In this document: piece by piece, positions 28,986 through 38,592 of the stretch
Layout of the letters: the number at the start of each line of letters is the position of its first letter
Numbering within the stretch: position 1 is the stretch's first letter
Assembly (NCBI GenBank): GCA_902571955.1
Contig: CACGDZ010000007.1
Coordinates: forward strand, 1 to 64,000
Source: an uncultured Pelagibacteraceae bacterium
Lineage (GTDB): Bacteria > Pseudomonadota > Alphaproteobacteria > Pelagibacterales > Pelagibacteraceae
Direction: 5' to 3'
DNA length: 64,000 bases
Made by a program: the position numbers and the translations under genes
The notes under the pieces: model-generated
The model's input: the letters and a program-made list of their open reading frames with translations, nothing else
What the model was told of the DNA's origin: nothing
Database searches by the model: none

Positions 28986-29752
28986 AGGTTAACTTAAAAG
29001 AGATTGTTGAAAATCTAATTGATAATTTTTTAGAGGCTGGAGATATAGCTATAAAATTAAGAAGTAAGGGTTTGATAAAAAAAATAAAATCAGATAATAC
29101 GCCGGTAAGTAATGGTGATTTAGAAGTAAATAAATTTATATCAAAAAAAATTTCTGAGGTTACTCCAAATTTACCTATCATTTCAGAGGAGGCCTGTGAA
29201 AATAAAGATAATCTAAATTTAAAAGATTTCTGGCTGGTTGATCCTATTGATGGAACATATGATTATATTAATAATTTAGAAGAATTTACCATTAATGCTG
29301 GTTTGATTATTAATAATAGACCTGTTGCTGGATTAATAAATGCTCCAGCAAAAAAAAGAATGTTTTATTCATATGAAAAAGGTAATGCTTTTGAGCTGAG
29401 CAAAAGTAAGAAAACAAACTTAAGTAATTTACCTGCTAAAAAAACAAAAAATTTAAAATTTATTTCATACTCAACTAAAATTAAGCCTGAAATTCAAAAA
29501 ATTTATGATGATTTGGGAGTGAAAGAAAATATAAGAATGAAAAGTTCTTTAAAATTCTGTGTCGTTGCTGCTGGTGAATACGATGGTTATGTTGCTGAAC
29601 CTAGAGCATATGAGTGGGATATAGCAGCTGGTCATGCAATTTTAGAACATTCAGGTGGAACTGTAACTGATTTTGAGGGAAATGAAATTTTGTACGGTAA
29701 AAAAGATTTAAAAAATCCAAGTATAATTTTGAAAAATAAAAATATTTTATAA
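28982..29752 (+). CDS. Inositol monophosphatase family / CysQ-like 3'(2'),5'-bisphosphate nucleotidase
   Basis: ISEEACENK; WLVDPIDGTYDYINN; EWDIAAGHAILEHSGG. Confidence 0.9.
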   Translation: MKVNLKEIVENLIDNFLEAGDIAIKLRSKGLIKKIKSDNTPVSNGDLEVNKFISKKISEVTPNLPIISEEACENKDNLNLKDFWLVDPIDGTYDYINNLEEFTINAGLIINNRPVAGLINAPAKKRMFYSYEKGNAFELSKSKKTNLSNLPAKKTKNLKFISYSTKIKPEIQKIYDDLGVKENIRMKSSLKFCVVAAGEYDGYVAEPRAYEWDIAAGHAILEHSGGTVTDFEGNEILYGKKDLKNPSIILKNKNIL

Positions 29753-29895
29753 TGGATGAACAATTAAGAATAATATTGATAATTATTGTTTCAGTATCAA
29801 TTTTTGGATTGTTAGTATTTGTTTTTGTAAAAAATTACATAAGAAATAGAATAAATCAGCTTGTTAAAGAAGAAAAAGATAAAAATTCAAAGTAG
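29752..29895 (+). CDS. Small 47-aa single-TM protein
   Basis: MDEQLRIILIIIVSVSIFGLLVFVFVKNYIRNRINQLVKEEKDKNSK; start overlaps previous stop by one nucleotide; not in ORF track. Confidence 0.65.
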   Translation: MDEQLRIILIIIVSVSIFGLLVFVFVKNYIRNRINQLVKEEKDKNSK

Positions 29896-30450
29896 ATTTA
29901 TTATTTTTAGATATTCATCTTTTTCTATATCCATTACCTTTTTTGATGTTTCAAAATCAAATCCATTTCTTGCAAGTAGAGATATATCTTTTTTATAAAA
30001 TAAAGTTCTATTATCCTCAGCTCTTGCTGGGCCTATTCTTTTTTTTTTACATAATTTTATTGCTGAAAAAAAATCTTGATCAGAATTATCTTCCTTTATT
30101 TTATCCACCGTATCCTTAATAAATGTTTCGTTAATTCCTTTTCCAATTAAATAATTTCTAATCTTATTAATCGAGTTTCCTCTTTGAATCATGCTTTTAG
30201 CTTTACTTTCAGAATAAAATTGATCATTTATAAATTTATTTTTTTCAAGATCAGACAAAACAATATCAATCAAATTATTTATATCTTTTTTTCTTACATC
30301 AGACACTGATAGTTTCGTGTATTTTTTTAATAAATAAGTTTTGAGTTGTTGTTTTGAAGGGGCGTACTTTTCAACATAAGCAAAGGCAAAATTACGCATC
30401 TCATCGACAGTTACTTGAAGAGTTTTTTTTTTATTTCTTATAGGAATCAT
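29887..30450 (-). CDS. recX: Regulatory protein RecX
   Basis: YAPSKQQLKTYLLKK; MIQRGNSINKIRNYLIGKGI. Confidence 0.8.
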   Translation of the reverse strand: MIPIRNKKKTLQVTVDEMRNFAFAYVEKYAPSKQQLKTYLLKKYTKLSVSDVRKKDINNLIDIVLSDLEKNKFINDQFYSESKAKSMIQRGNSINKIRNYLIGKGINETFIKDTVDKIKEDNSDQDFFSAIKLCKKKRIGPARAEDNRTLFYKKDISLLARNGFDFETSKKVMDIEKDEYLKIINLL

Positions 30451-30476
30451 TGTTAGATTTAATATAATATATCTAA

Positions 30477-30950
30477 ATGATTGAACAAATTTATACTTAT
30501 TTCACAATTGAGACACTTTACATGTGGATCAACCTTGGAGTTCTACCATTTTGGTTTATCTTGATTGTTTTTCCGCAATCACATTTAAGTAGAATTTTTG
30601 TTACGTCAATTTTTCCTTTTTTAATATTAAGTGTTGCGTATATCTTCATTTTATATCAATCTTATTTATTTGGTTACGATTTTGATGGAAATTTCTCTCT
30701 TTACTTAGGTTTAAGTGAGTTGTCTAGATTATTTGAAGACCATTTTTACATAATGATTTTTTGGACTCATTTCATAGCAATAAACTTATTTATTGGTGGC
30801 TGGATTGTTAAAGATTCTCAAAAGTTTTCTATAAACAAAGTTTTGATGGCTGTACCATTAATTGTGACTTATTTAGTTGGTCCTATAGGTTTAATTTTAT
30901 ATTGGATAATTAGAATCTTTTACGCGAAAAGAATTAGTTTATATGAGTAA
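30477..30950 (+). CDS. ABA4-like (DUF4281) membrane protein
   Basis: FEDHFYIMIFWTHFIAINLFIGGWIVKDSQ...PLIVTYLVGPIGLILYWIIR. Confidence 0.8.
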   Translation: MIEQIYTYFTIETLYMWINLGVLPFWFILIVFPQSHLSRIFVTSIFPFLILSVAYIFILYQSYLFGYDFDGNFSLYLGLSELSRLFEDHFYIMIFWTHFIAINLFIGGWIVKDSQKFSINKVLMAVPLIVTYLVGPIGLILYWIIRIFYAKRISLYE

Positions 30951-31521
30951 TCATATAGATTTTTATTTCGATATAATTAGTCCATATGCATACATCGCGC
31001 ACAAAAAAATTATTAAACATAAAAATTTCGCATTTAATTACAAACCAATTTATTTAGGAGGCCTTCATAAGTTAGCTGGAATTAATTCTCCTGCATTTAA
31101 CAAATATAAATTAAGAAATAATATAAATGATTGCAATTTGGTATCTGAGAAAAACAATATTGAATTCAATTGGAATTCAAATTTTCCAATAAATTCTTTA
31201 AATATAATGAGGGGATATATTAGTGTTAGTAAGGATAAGCAAAATGATTACTTGAATTGTTTTTTTGATGCTTATTGGAAAGATAATTATGACTTATCAA
31301 ATGTTGAGAATATAACTAAATTAATAAGAGATTTAAATATTGATAGTGAAGAATTTTTTAAATCTATAAAAGAACAATCAGTAAAAGATAAATTGATTAA
31401 GTTGACTAATGATGCTTTTCAAAAAGAAGTTTTTGGAACTCCAACATTTATAGTTAAGAATAAAGTTTTTTGGGGACAAGATAGACTTGAGTATGCTTTA
31501 GAGGAGTTAAATAACAATTAA
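30943..31521 (+). CDS. 2-hydroxychromene-2-carboxylate isomerase/DsbA-family thioredoxin-like protein
   Basis: FYFDIISPYAYIAHKK; VFGTPTFIVKNKVFWGQDRLEYALE. Confidence 0.87.
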   Translation: MSNHIDFYFDIISPYAYIAHKKIIKHKNFAFNYKPIYLGGLHKLAGINSPAFNKYKLRNNINDCNLVSEKNNIEFNWNSNFPINSLNIMRGYISVSKDKQNDYLNCFFDAYWKDNYDLSNVENITKLIRDLNIDSEEFFKSIKEQSVKDKLIKLTNDAFQKEVFGTPTFIVKNKVFWGQDRLEYALEELNNN

Positions 31522-31901
31522 ATTATTTTAAAACCGCTACTGCTCATTGCTGCAAATCCACCATCAATATGTGAAATTTTTTCATAGCCCATATCTTTTA
31601 ATGATTTTACCGCCAAAGCAGATCTCACACCTCCTGCACAAAATAAAATAAACTCTTTATTTTTATCAATCTGTCCATTTTGTATGATTGGACTACTTGG
31701 ATCTAAATAAACTTCTAACATACCTCTTGGAATATGGTGTGCGCCTTCAACTCTACCAGTATTATCTAATTCATTTATTTCTCTAATATCAATTAAATTA
31801 CAGTTATTGCCTTCAAGCAATTCATAAGCTTCATTTGCAGCAATAGTTTTTATTTCCTGCATTGCTGAATTTACTAAACTTTGAATTGATTTAATTGACA
31901 T
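31518..31901 (-). CDS. Rhodanese-domain protein
   Basis: LIDIREINELDNTGRVEGAHHIPRGML; LFCAGGVRSALAV. Confidence 0.9.
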   Translation of the reverse strand: MSIKSIQSLVNSAMQEIKTIAANEAYELLEGNNCNLIDIREINELDNTGRVEGAHHIPRGMLEVYLDPSSPIIQNGQIDKNKEFILFCAGGVRSALAVKSLKDMGYEKISHIDGGFAAMSSSGFKII

Positions 31902-31920
31902 AATTAATTATTTCTAACTT

Positions 31921-32949
31921 ATGAAAGTTCAAAATAAAACAAGAAAATCTAATTTTTTTAAAAAAATATTTATAAAATTTTGTAGATTTTTTGATTACGA
32001 AATTGTTGACCAAGGTGATCTGAGTTTTCCTTCGATTAATAAAAAAGGTGCAAAAAACTTATCAAATTTGGGGATGCAATCTCTTGTTCTACCAATGGGT
32101 AGAATTAAAATTAAAAGACCAGTGAGATCACTAGATATAATTTTAAGAACATGCGCATCTGTAAATATGCTAACTCAATCAAAGAAAAGAATATTTAAAT
32201 CACAGAAAAAAGAGTATTCTTTAAAAACATTAAAGTCCCTTATTAATTCAATCAATAATAATAAAAAAATATTTAAAAATATAAAAGTTAAAGTAACCAT
32301 AATTGATCACAACTCTAACAAAAAAGTTATTGAAAAATTTAAAAAACTTTTAAAAAAACAGTTTTTTAAAAGTGAAATTCTTAAACTAAATATAAATTTT
32401 TATAAAAAAAAAATAAAAAAAATTAATCAACAAGGAAAAAAAGTTACGGATAATCAAATTTCAAATATGTCTAATATAAATCAATCACTTAATATTGGAA
32501 AAAACTGTAGTGATTTGGTTTATTTTGTAGAGGATGACTACTTGCATAAGAGAGATGCTATAGAAGAAATGATTCTTTCTTATGAAAGAATTTCTTCACA
32601 AATAGGTAAAGAATTAATTATGTGTCCTGCTGACTATCCATATCTTTACAATAAATTAGAGGATACTAAAATAATTTTAGGTAATAACTATCACTGGAGA
32701 TCTATAGAGGAGTCTTTATGTACTTTTTTAACCAGCAAAAAACTAATTAACAAACATTTTAAAAAATTTGTTAGTGCCTGTGAGTTTGAACATTATCCTT
32801 TTGAAAAACCATTTCATGATATATATAAAAAAGAATTGTGTATAAGTCCAATGCCTGCTTTAGCAGTTCATTTTACTAACATTAATTCAACATATGGTTT
32901 ATCACCTTTAATAGATTATGATAAATTATGGAAAGAAAATAAAATATGA
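31921..32949 (+). CDS. Putative glycosyltransferase-like protein
   Basis: Lys-rich 342 aa, VYFVEDDYLHK resembling a GT-A DxD region; family not certain. Confidence 0.45.
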   Translation: MKVQNKTRKSNFFKKIFIKFCRFFDYEIVDQGDLSFPSINKKGAKNLSNLGMQSLVLPMGRIKIKRPVRSLDIILRTCASVNMLTQSKKRIFKSQKKEYSLKTLKSLINSINNNKKIFKNIKVKVTIIDHNSNKKVIEKFKKLLKKQFFKSEILKLNINFYKKKIKKINQQGKKVTDNQISNMSNINQSLNIGKNCSDLVYFVEDDYLHKRDAIEEMILSYERISSQIGKELIMCPADYPYLYNKLEDTKIILGNNYHWRSIEESLCTFLTSKKLINKHFKKFVSACEFEHYPFEKPFHDIYKKELCISPMPALAVHFTNINSTYGLSPLIDYDKLWKENKI

Positions 32950-33419
32950 CTTTAAAAATAAACTCTAAAGCACCAATTTTTGAAATCCCTGCAACATCAG
33001 TTGGTAAATATTCATTGAAAAACTCTATTGGAAAATATCTGGTTTTATATTTTTATCCAAAGGACGATACACCAGGATGTACTATAGAAACAAATGACTT
33101 TAACAAACTACTATCTAAATTTAAAAAATTAGATTGTGAAATATATGGATTATCAAAGGATAGTTTAAAAAGTCATGAAAAGTTTAAAAATAAATACAAA
33201 ATTAAGTTTGATTTACTTGCTGACGAAGAAATTAAGGTTCTTAAAAAGTATAAAGTTTGGGGAAAGAAAAAATTTATGGGTCGTGAATTCATGGGAATAA
33301 TAAGAACGACTTATTTAATAGATAAAAAAGGTAAAATACTTAAAGTTTGGGATAATGTAAAAGTTAAAGACCACGCAAAAGAAGTATTAGAGACTCTAAA
33401 AAACATCGTAAATAAATAA
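32946..33419 (+). CDS. bcp: Peroxiredoxin (BCP/PrxQ)
   Basis: YFYPKDDTPGCTIETNDF. Confidence 0.95.
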   Translation: MTLKINSKAPIFEIPATSVGKYSLKNSIGKYLVLYFYPKDDTPGCTIETNDFNKLLSKFKKLDCEIYGLSKDSLKSHEKFKNKYKIKFDLLADEEIKVLKKYKVWGKKKFMGREFMGIIRTTYLIDKKGKILKVWDNVKVKDHAKEVLETLKNIVNK

Positions 33420-33441
33420 AAGGCCCCTTTTCAGGGGCCTT
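33420..33441. terminator. Hairpin terminator between convergent bcp and amtB
   Basis: AAGGCCCCT-TTTC-AGGGGCCTT, 9-bp stem. Confidence 0.75.
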
Positions 33442-33484
33442 AAGTTAACTAACTAGAAGAGAGATTATAGTTAATTTATTTTTT

Positions 33485-33531
33485 TAGAGGCTCTTCAATG
33501 AGATAACGACATGGAGATCGAAGAGCCTCTA
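33485..33531. repeat. 12-bp perfect inverted repeat with 23-nt loop
   Basis: TAGAGGCTCTTC (33485-33496) / GAAGAGCCTCTA (33520-33531). Confidence 0.8.
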
Positions 33532-33542
33532 TATTGTACAAT

Positions 33543-34844
33543 TTAGTCACGTATTGCGTATGCTATTACTCCTGTTTCGGTTACGTCAGTACCTTTGGCT
33601 TCAGCCTCCTTACTTAATCTAATTCCAAAAGTAGCTTTCATAAATGAGAACACGATGTACGACACCACAAATACAAAAATATTAATTGATAGCACACCAA
33701 TTAATTGTGCACTAAACGATGCATCAGTGTTTGTTAAAGGTACAGCTAAAGTTCCCCATATTCCAGCAAACATGTGAGCTGGAATTGCACCTACTACATC
33801 ATCTAGTTTGAAACTAAAAAGTAATTTTGTTCCAAACACAACGATTAAACCACCTACAGCTCCTATGAAAATAGCCGCTAAAGGCGAAGGTGCTAATGGT
33901 TCTGCTGTTACAGCCACAAGACCACCAATTGCTCCATTCAACATTTGAATAACGTCAGTTTTACCGAACATTAATCTTGTAATTATTGCAGCGGCCATTA
34001 CACCACCAGCAGCAGCAAGATTAGTGTTAATAAAAATACTTGATACAGCAACAGCATCATCAAATGTTCCAATAGCAAGCTGAGATCCACCATTAAATCC
34101 AAACCAACCTAACCATAAGATGAATACACCAATTGTTACTAGTGGAATTGAAGAAGCAGCAAAAGGTCTAATAGCTTTCGCTTCACCTTTACTACCAAAT
34201 CTTCCATACCTAGCACCTAACAACATAATACCTGCTAAAGCTGCAGCACCACCTGTTGAGTGTACTAGTGTCGAACCAGCAAAATCAGAGAAGCCAAGTT
34301 CTGCTAACCAGCCTCCACCCCATTGCCAACCCATAACGATTGGATAAATAATTCCAGACAAAATAGCTGCAAAAAGAAAGAAAGGCCAAAGTTTAACTCT
34401 TTCAGCCATTGCACCTGAACAAATTGAAACAGTTGTTGCACAAAAAACCATTTGAAAATACCAGTCAGACCCATCAGCATATCCAGTATCAACTGAACTT
34501 GCATCAGACCAAGGTGTAAATGTTCCGATATATCCACCTTCAGGTATACCATATGCTAAGTTATATCCAAATAACCAAAACATAATTCCAGCAATTGAGT
34601 AAAGACCGATGTTCTTCGCACAAATTACAGAAACACTTTTGGAAGTTACCATACCAGATTCTAGCATTGCAAATCCCGCTGCCATGAACATGACCATGAA
34701 CCCACACATTAAGAATAGTAATGAATTGAATATAGCCTGAACCTCAGCAGAAACTGTTGTCTCTGCCATACCCGCGCTACTCATGTTTAATAAAAATATC
34801 AAACTGAGAATTGGTGCGGACATTTTTTTTATAAATTTAGTCAT
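33543..34844 (-). CDS. amtB: Ammonium transporter
   Basis: Signal peptide, FWLFGYNLAYG, STGGAAALAG, FNGGSQLA. Confidence 0.95.
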   Translation of the reverse strand: MTKFIKKMSAPILSLIFLLNMSSAGMAETTVSAEVQAIFNSLLFLMCGFMVMFMAAGFAMLESGMVTSKSVSVICAKNIGLYSIAGIMFWLFGYNLAYGIPEGGYIGTFTPWSDASSVDTGYADGSDWYFQMVFCATTVSICSGAMAERVKLWPFFLFAAILSGIIYPIVMGWQWGGGWLAELGFSDFAGSTLVHSTGGAAALAGIMLLGARYGRFGSKGEAKAIRPFAASSIPLVTIGVFILWLGWFGFNGGSQLAIGTFDDAVAVSSIFINTNLAAAGGVMAAAIITRLMFGKTDVIQMLNGAIGGLVAVTAEPLAPSPLAAIFIGAVGGLIVVFGTKLLFSFKLDDVVGAIPAHMFAGIWGTLAVPLTNTDASFSAQLIGVLSINIFVFVVSYIVFSFMKATFGIRLSKEAEAKGTDVTETGVIAYAIRD

Positions 34845-34941
34845 AAGACCTCCACTTGTTAAGTAATGTCTTATAGTTTCAATAAAATTTAAAAGTAACG
34901 CTGATTAGGAAAAGTGGCTATGCATTTTTTGCATATAGTAA

Positions 34942-34976
34942 CAGCCCTGAACGTATTTTTTAAAACGTTAGGGCTG
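34942..34976 (-). terminator. Hairpin downstream of HU gene
   Basis: CAGCCCT(G)AACGT...ACGTTAGGGCTG stem with one bulge. Confidence 0.65.
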
Positions 34977-34988
34977 CTAAAAAAAATA

Positions 34989-35264
34989 TTATCTGTTGAA
35001 TACTTCTTTTAAAGCTTTAGCTGGTAAGAATTTTACCTTTTGTGAAGCAGCAATTTGAATCTGCTCACCCGTTCTTGGGTTTCTTCCAACTCTTGCTTTT
35101 CTTTTAGCTACTTTGTACGTACCAAACCCTGCAATTTTTACTGAGTCATCACCTTTTAGAGCATCTAAAATAGTGTTGGTAATTGTATCAAAAGTTCGCT
35201 CAGCATCTGCTTTACTCAAATTTAATGAGCCAGAAAGCTTAGCAATTAGTTGTTTTTTGTTCAT
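34989..35264 (-). CDS. hup: HU-family DNA-binding protein
   Basis: GFGTYKVAKRKARVGRNPRTGEQIQI. Confidence 0.95.
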   Translation of the reverse strand: MNKKQLIAKLSGSLNLSKADAERTFDTITNTILDALKGDDSVKIAGFGTYKVAKRKARVGRNPRTGEQIQIAASQKVKFLPAKALKEVFNR

Positions 35265-35421
35265 TTTAGCTCCGGTTTTGTTGGTTAATATTCATACTTG
35301 TCATAAACGTTGATAAATCAAGCTTTTTTTTAGTGTTTATTTTATTAAAACACACAATATCTTGTAAAAACATAAATAAACGTTGGTATTATTGACTTTT
35401 TTAGGCTAATAAAATTGTAAA

Positions 35422-36537
35422 TTATCTAAACAATCCTAGGTCTTTTAGATCATTAAATGTTGTGAAAAACATCAATGATAGCAATAAAAATAAACCGATT
35501 CGAAAAAAACTCTCTTGAGTTTTTTGTGATAATGGTCGACCTAGAAATTTCTCAAATGCATAAAACATTAAATGTCCACCATCTAACATCGGTATGGGAA
35601 ATAAGTTAATTAACCCTAAACTTATTGAGATATAAGCCATCATACTAATAAAAGCTAGTAATCCAAATGTTGCAACTTGTCCTGAAATTTTAGCAATTCT
35701 AATTGGACCTCCTAATTGAGAAGTATCTGTTTTACCTAAAATCATTCCCCCAATGTATTTTAAAGAGGAAACACTTACAAAATAAACTTCGTTTGCTGAA
35801 TAATATAAAGCCTTAGCAGGACCTAATTTAACATGATTAATCTTATCGTTATAAGCTGATAATTTTATTCCAACCATTCTTTTGTTGATTTTATTTCCTA
35901 ATCCATCGTCACCTTCAACAACATTTGGTTTCACTTTAAATATCAATTCATCATAGGAACGTTTAACTTTAAAATCTATAAACTCACCTGTAGAAAGAGT
36001 AATATATTTAGAAACTTCCATGATGCTTTTAACTTCATTTCCATCAATTTCTAAAATTATATCTTTTTCTTTAAGTCCACCCATCATTGCAGGACTATTT
36101 TTTTGAACCTCATTGATTACAGCAGGAGTAAAATCCTTGCCAACAAATGTATAAAGACAAAAAAATATTACCAGAGCTAATAAAAAATTAGCTAAAGGAC
36201 CACCAAATACAATTAGCGCTCTTTGATATAATGGTTTTAGTGTAAATAATTTTTCTCTTTCATCCTTATTATATTTCTCTAATATTTGTTGATGATCTGC
36301 TTGTGAATAAACATTCCTATCTCCAAAAAACTTAACATATCCACCTAAAGGAATAACACATATTTTCCATCTAGTTCCATGTTTATCATTCCAACCAAAT
36401 AATTCTTTACCAAAACCTATTGAAAAATCAGTAACACCTACACCATATCTTCTGGCAAAATAATAATGTCCATACTCATGAATAAATACTACAATCAAAA
36501 TTAAAATAAGAAATGGAAAAATATAATTTAAAAACAT
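35422..36537 (-). CDS. rseP: RIP metalloprotease RseP
   Basis: VVFIHEYGHYYFARRYGV; PDZ; NLFPIPMLDGGHL. Confidence 0.95.
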   Translation of the reverse strand: MFLNYIFPFLILILIVVFIHEYGHYYFARRYGVGVTDFSIGFGKELFGWNDKHGTRWKICVIPLGGYVKFFGDRNVYSQADHQQILEKYNKDEREKLFTLKPLYQRALIVFGGPLANFLLALVIFFCLYTFVGKDFTPAVINEVQKNSPAMMGGLKEKDIILEIDGNEVKSIMEVSKYITLSTGEFIDFKVKRSYDELIFKVKPNVVEGDDGLGNKINKRMVGIKLSAYNDKINHVKLGPAKALYYSANEVYFVSVSSLKYIGGMILGKTDTSQLGGPIRIAKISGQVATFGLLAFISMMAYISISLGLINLFPIPMLDGGHLMFYAFEKFLGRPLSQKTQESFFRIGLFLLLSLMFFTTFNDLKDLGLFR

Positions 36538-36556
36538 TTAGTTTCTTTTTACAATA

Positions 36557-37516
36557 TTATTTAGATAAAGTATAATTTTCATTAATATTAATCTTTATAT
36601 TTCCAAATATACCCTTAGCATTATTTTTATCAGCTTCTGGTGTATTTTCCATTGCTTTTTTACCTAAGATAAAAGCGATAGCACCATTTAATCTACCAGA
36701 ATATAAATAATATTTTTTTTTATTTATAAAGAAATAAACAGTAGTTTTAAATAACCATCGAATAATTTTAGAAAATATTATTAATGATAAATTTTTAAAA
36801 TTATATTTTTTCTTGAAATAAAAATCTGACCATACCCAATGCCAATTTTTCCACCAAGTTAAATTAGGTATTTTTGAAGAATAACTTCCTAGATGTATTG
36901 CTTCAATTGATGGAAAAATTATGTTCATACTTTTATTTTTTTTTAATCTAAAACAAAGATCGTCCTCCTCTAAATATAAAAAACAATTACTATCAAATCC
37001 TTTTACTGACTTAAACATCTCTACATTAAAAAAAATAATAGCACCTCCGTATACACAATTTATTGTACTTAATGTATCACCCTCAGGTATATCATTTACA
37101 TTTTTAAAAGCCTCTTTGTTCAATTTTGAAAAAAAAGTAATTCTTCCATTCTCCTTATTTAAGTCTTTATCCAAAGTTATACATGTGGCCATACCTATAT
37201 TGTTATAATTTTTAATTTTTTCCTCAAATTTTATTATTGGATCGTTAGTTAAAAATTTAACATCAGGATTTAATAATAATGCAAATTTAGTTTTAACATT
37301 TTGAATCCCTAAATTAGCAGCATTACCCCATCCTAAATTTTTTCCAGCATGTATTATAGAAATATTAAGGTTTAAGCTTAAGATTCGATTTAAAGTTTTA
37401 TCCTTACTACCATTATCAACAATAATGATGGGTACTTCTTTAGAATTTAAAGATTTTAAACAATCTTCTATAACTTCCTCAGAATTTATACATGGTATTA
37501 CTACTGTTGTTTCCAT
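36557..37516 (-). CDS. Glycosyltransferase family 2
   Basis: TVVIPCINSEEVIEDCLKSL, VDNGSKDKT, NLGWGNAANLGI. Confidence 0.9.
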   Translation of the reverse strand: METTVVIPCINSEEVIEDCLKSLNSKEVPIIIVDNGSKDKTLNRILSLNLNISIIHAGKNLGWGNAANLGIQNVKTKFALLLNPDVKFLTNDPIIKFEEKIKNYNNIGMATCITLDKDLNKENGRITFFSKLNKEAFKNVNDIPEGDTLSTINCVYGGAIIFFNVEMFKSVKGFDSNCFLYLEEDDLCFRLKKNKSMNIIFPSIEAIHLGSYSSKIPNLTWWKNWHWVWSDFYFKKKYNFKNLSLIIFSKIIRWLFKTTVYFFINKKKYYLYSGRLNGAIAFILGKKAMENTPEADKNNAKGIFGNIKININENYTLSK

Positions 37517-37573
37517 TTAATATATAATTTAATACAATTGAAATTTAATTAAATAGATATAAGAAATTTAAAT

Positions 37574-38590
37574 ATGCATATTTTTATTACTGGTGTTGCA
37601 GGTTTTTTGGGTTCTCATTTGGCTGATTACTATCTAAGTAAAAAACTTACAGTCAGCGGTAATGATAACTTAATTGGAGGATATAGAGATAATGTAGATA
37701 GTAAAGTTAAATTTTATAATTTTGATTGTGAAGATTTTAATAGAATGGACAAAGTTCTAAAAGATGTAGATATTGTAATTCATGCTGCCGCATATGCGCA
37801 CGAAGGGTTATCAGTTTTTTCTCCTCATCTTATCTGTAAAAATATTATATCTGGCTCTACATCTGTTTTTAGTGCCGCTGCAAATAATAAAGTTAAAAGA
37901 ATAGTTTTTTGTTCCTCAATGGCACGCTACGGAGAACTAAAACCACCATTTAAGGAAGCCGATCATCCTAATCCAGTTGATCCTTATGGTATTTCAAAAT
38001 TAGCTGCTGAAAAAATTTTAAAAAATATATGTGAAGTACATAATATTGAATATAATATTGCGGTTCCACATAATATAATTGGTAATAAACAAAGATACGA
38101 TGATCCTTTTAGAAATGTAGCATCGATTATGGTGAACTTGATGCTACAAAACAAACAGCCAATAATTTATGGTGATGGTGAACAAAAAAGATCTTTTTCT
38201 GATATAGAGGACTGCATCTACTGTATTGATAAACTTGCAACAGATCCAAAAATCAAATCAGAGCTAATTAATATAGGACCAGATGATAATTATATTTCTG
38301 TAAATGAATTATACAGAATAATTGCCAATAAACTTAAGTTTAACAAAGACCCTTTATATTTTCCTGATAGGACTAATGAAGTAAAATATGCTAACTGTAG
38401 TGCTGAAAAGTCTAAAAAAATTTTAGGATACAAAAAAATAAAAAATATTGATGAAAGCTTAGATGATATAATTAATTATATCAAAAAAAGAGGAGTAAGA
38501 GATTTTAGCTATGATTATGAATTAGAAATTCTAAATGAAAAAACACCCGACACTTGGAAAAAAAAAACTTTTTTAAATTTAATTAATTAA
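37574..38590 (+). CDS. NAD-dependent epimerase/dehydratase
   Basis: ITGVAGFLGSHLADYY; YGISKLAAEK. Confidence 0.9.
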   Translation: MHIFITGVAGFLGSHLADYYLSKKLTVSGNDNLIGGYRDNVDSKVKFYNFDCEDFNRMDKVLKDVDIVIHAAAYAHEGLSVFSPHLICKNIISGSTSVFSAAANNKVKRIVFCSSMARYGELKPPFKEADHPNPVDPYGISKLAAEKILKNICEVHNIEYNIAVPHNIIGNKQRYDDPFRNVASIMVNLMLQNKQPIIYGDGEQKRSFSDIEDCIYCIDKLATDPKIKSELINIGPDDNYISVNELYRIIANKLKFNKDPLYFPDRTNEVKYANCSAEKSKKILGYKKIKNIDESLDDIINYIKKRGVRDFSYDYELEILNEKTPDTWKKKTFLNLIN

Positions 38591-38592
38591 AA

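Noticed and set aside
34304-34552. Alternative-frame ORFs inside amtB (also 33595-33777, 34120-34347)
   Set aside because: Spurious overlap with strongly supported AmtB reading frame
36921-37208. 95-aa plus-strand ORF
   Set aside because: Antisense to family 2 glycosyltransferase; AT-rich non-coding frame
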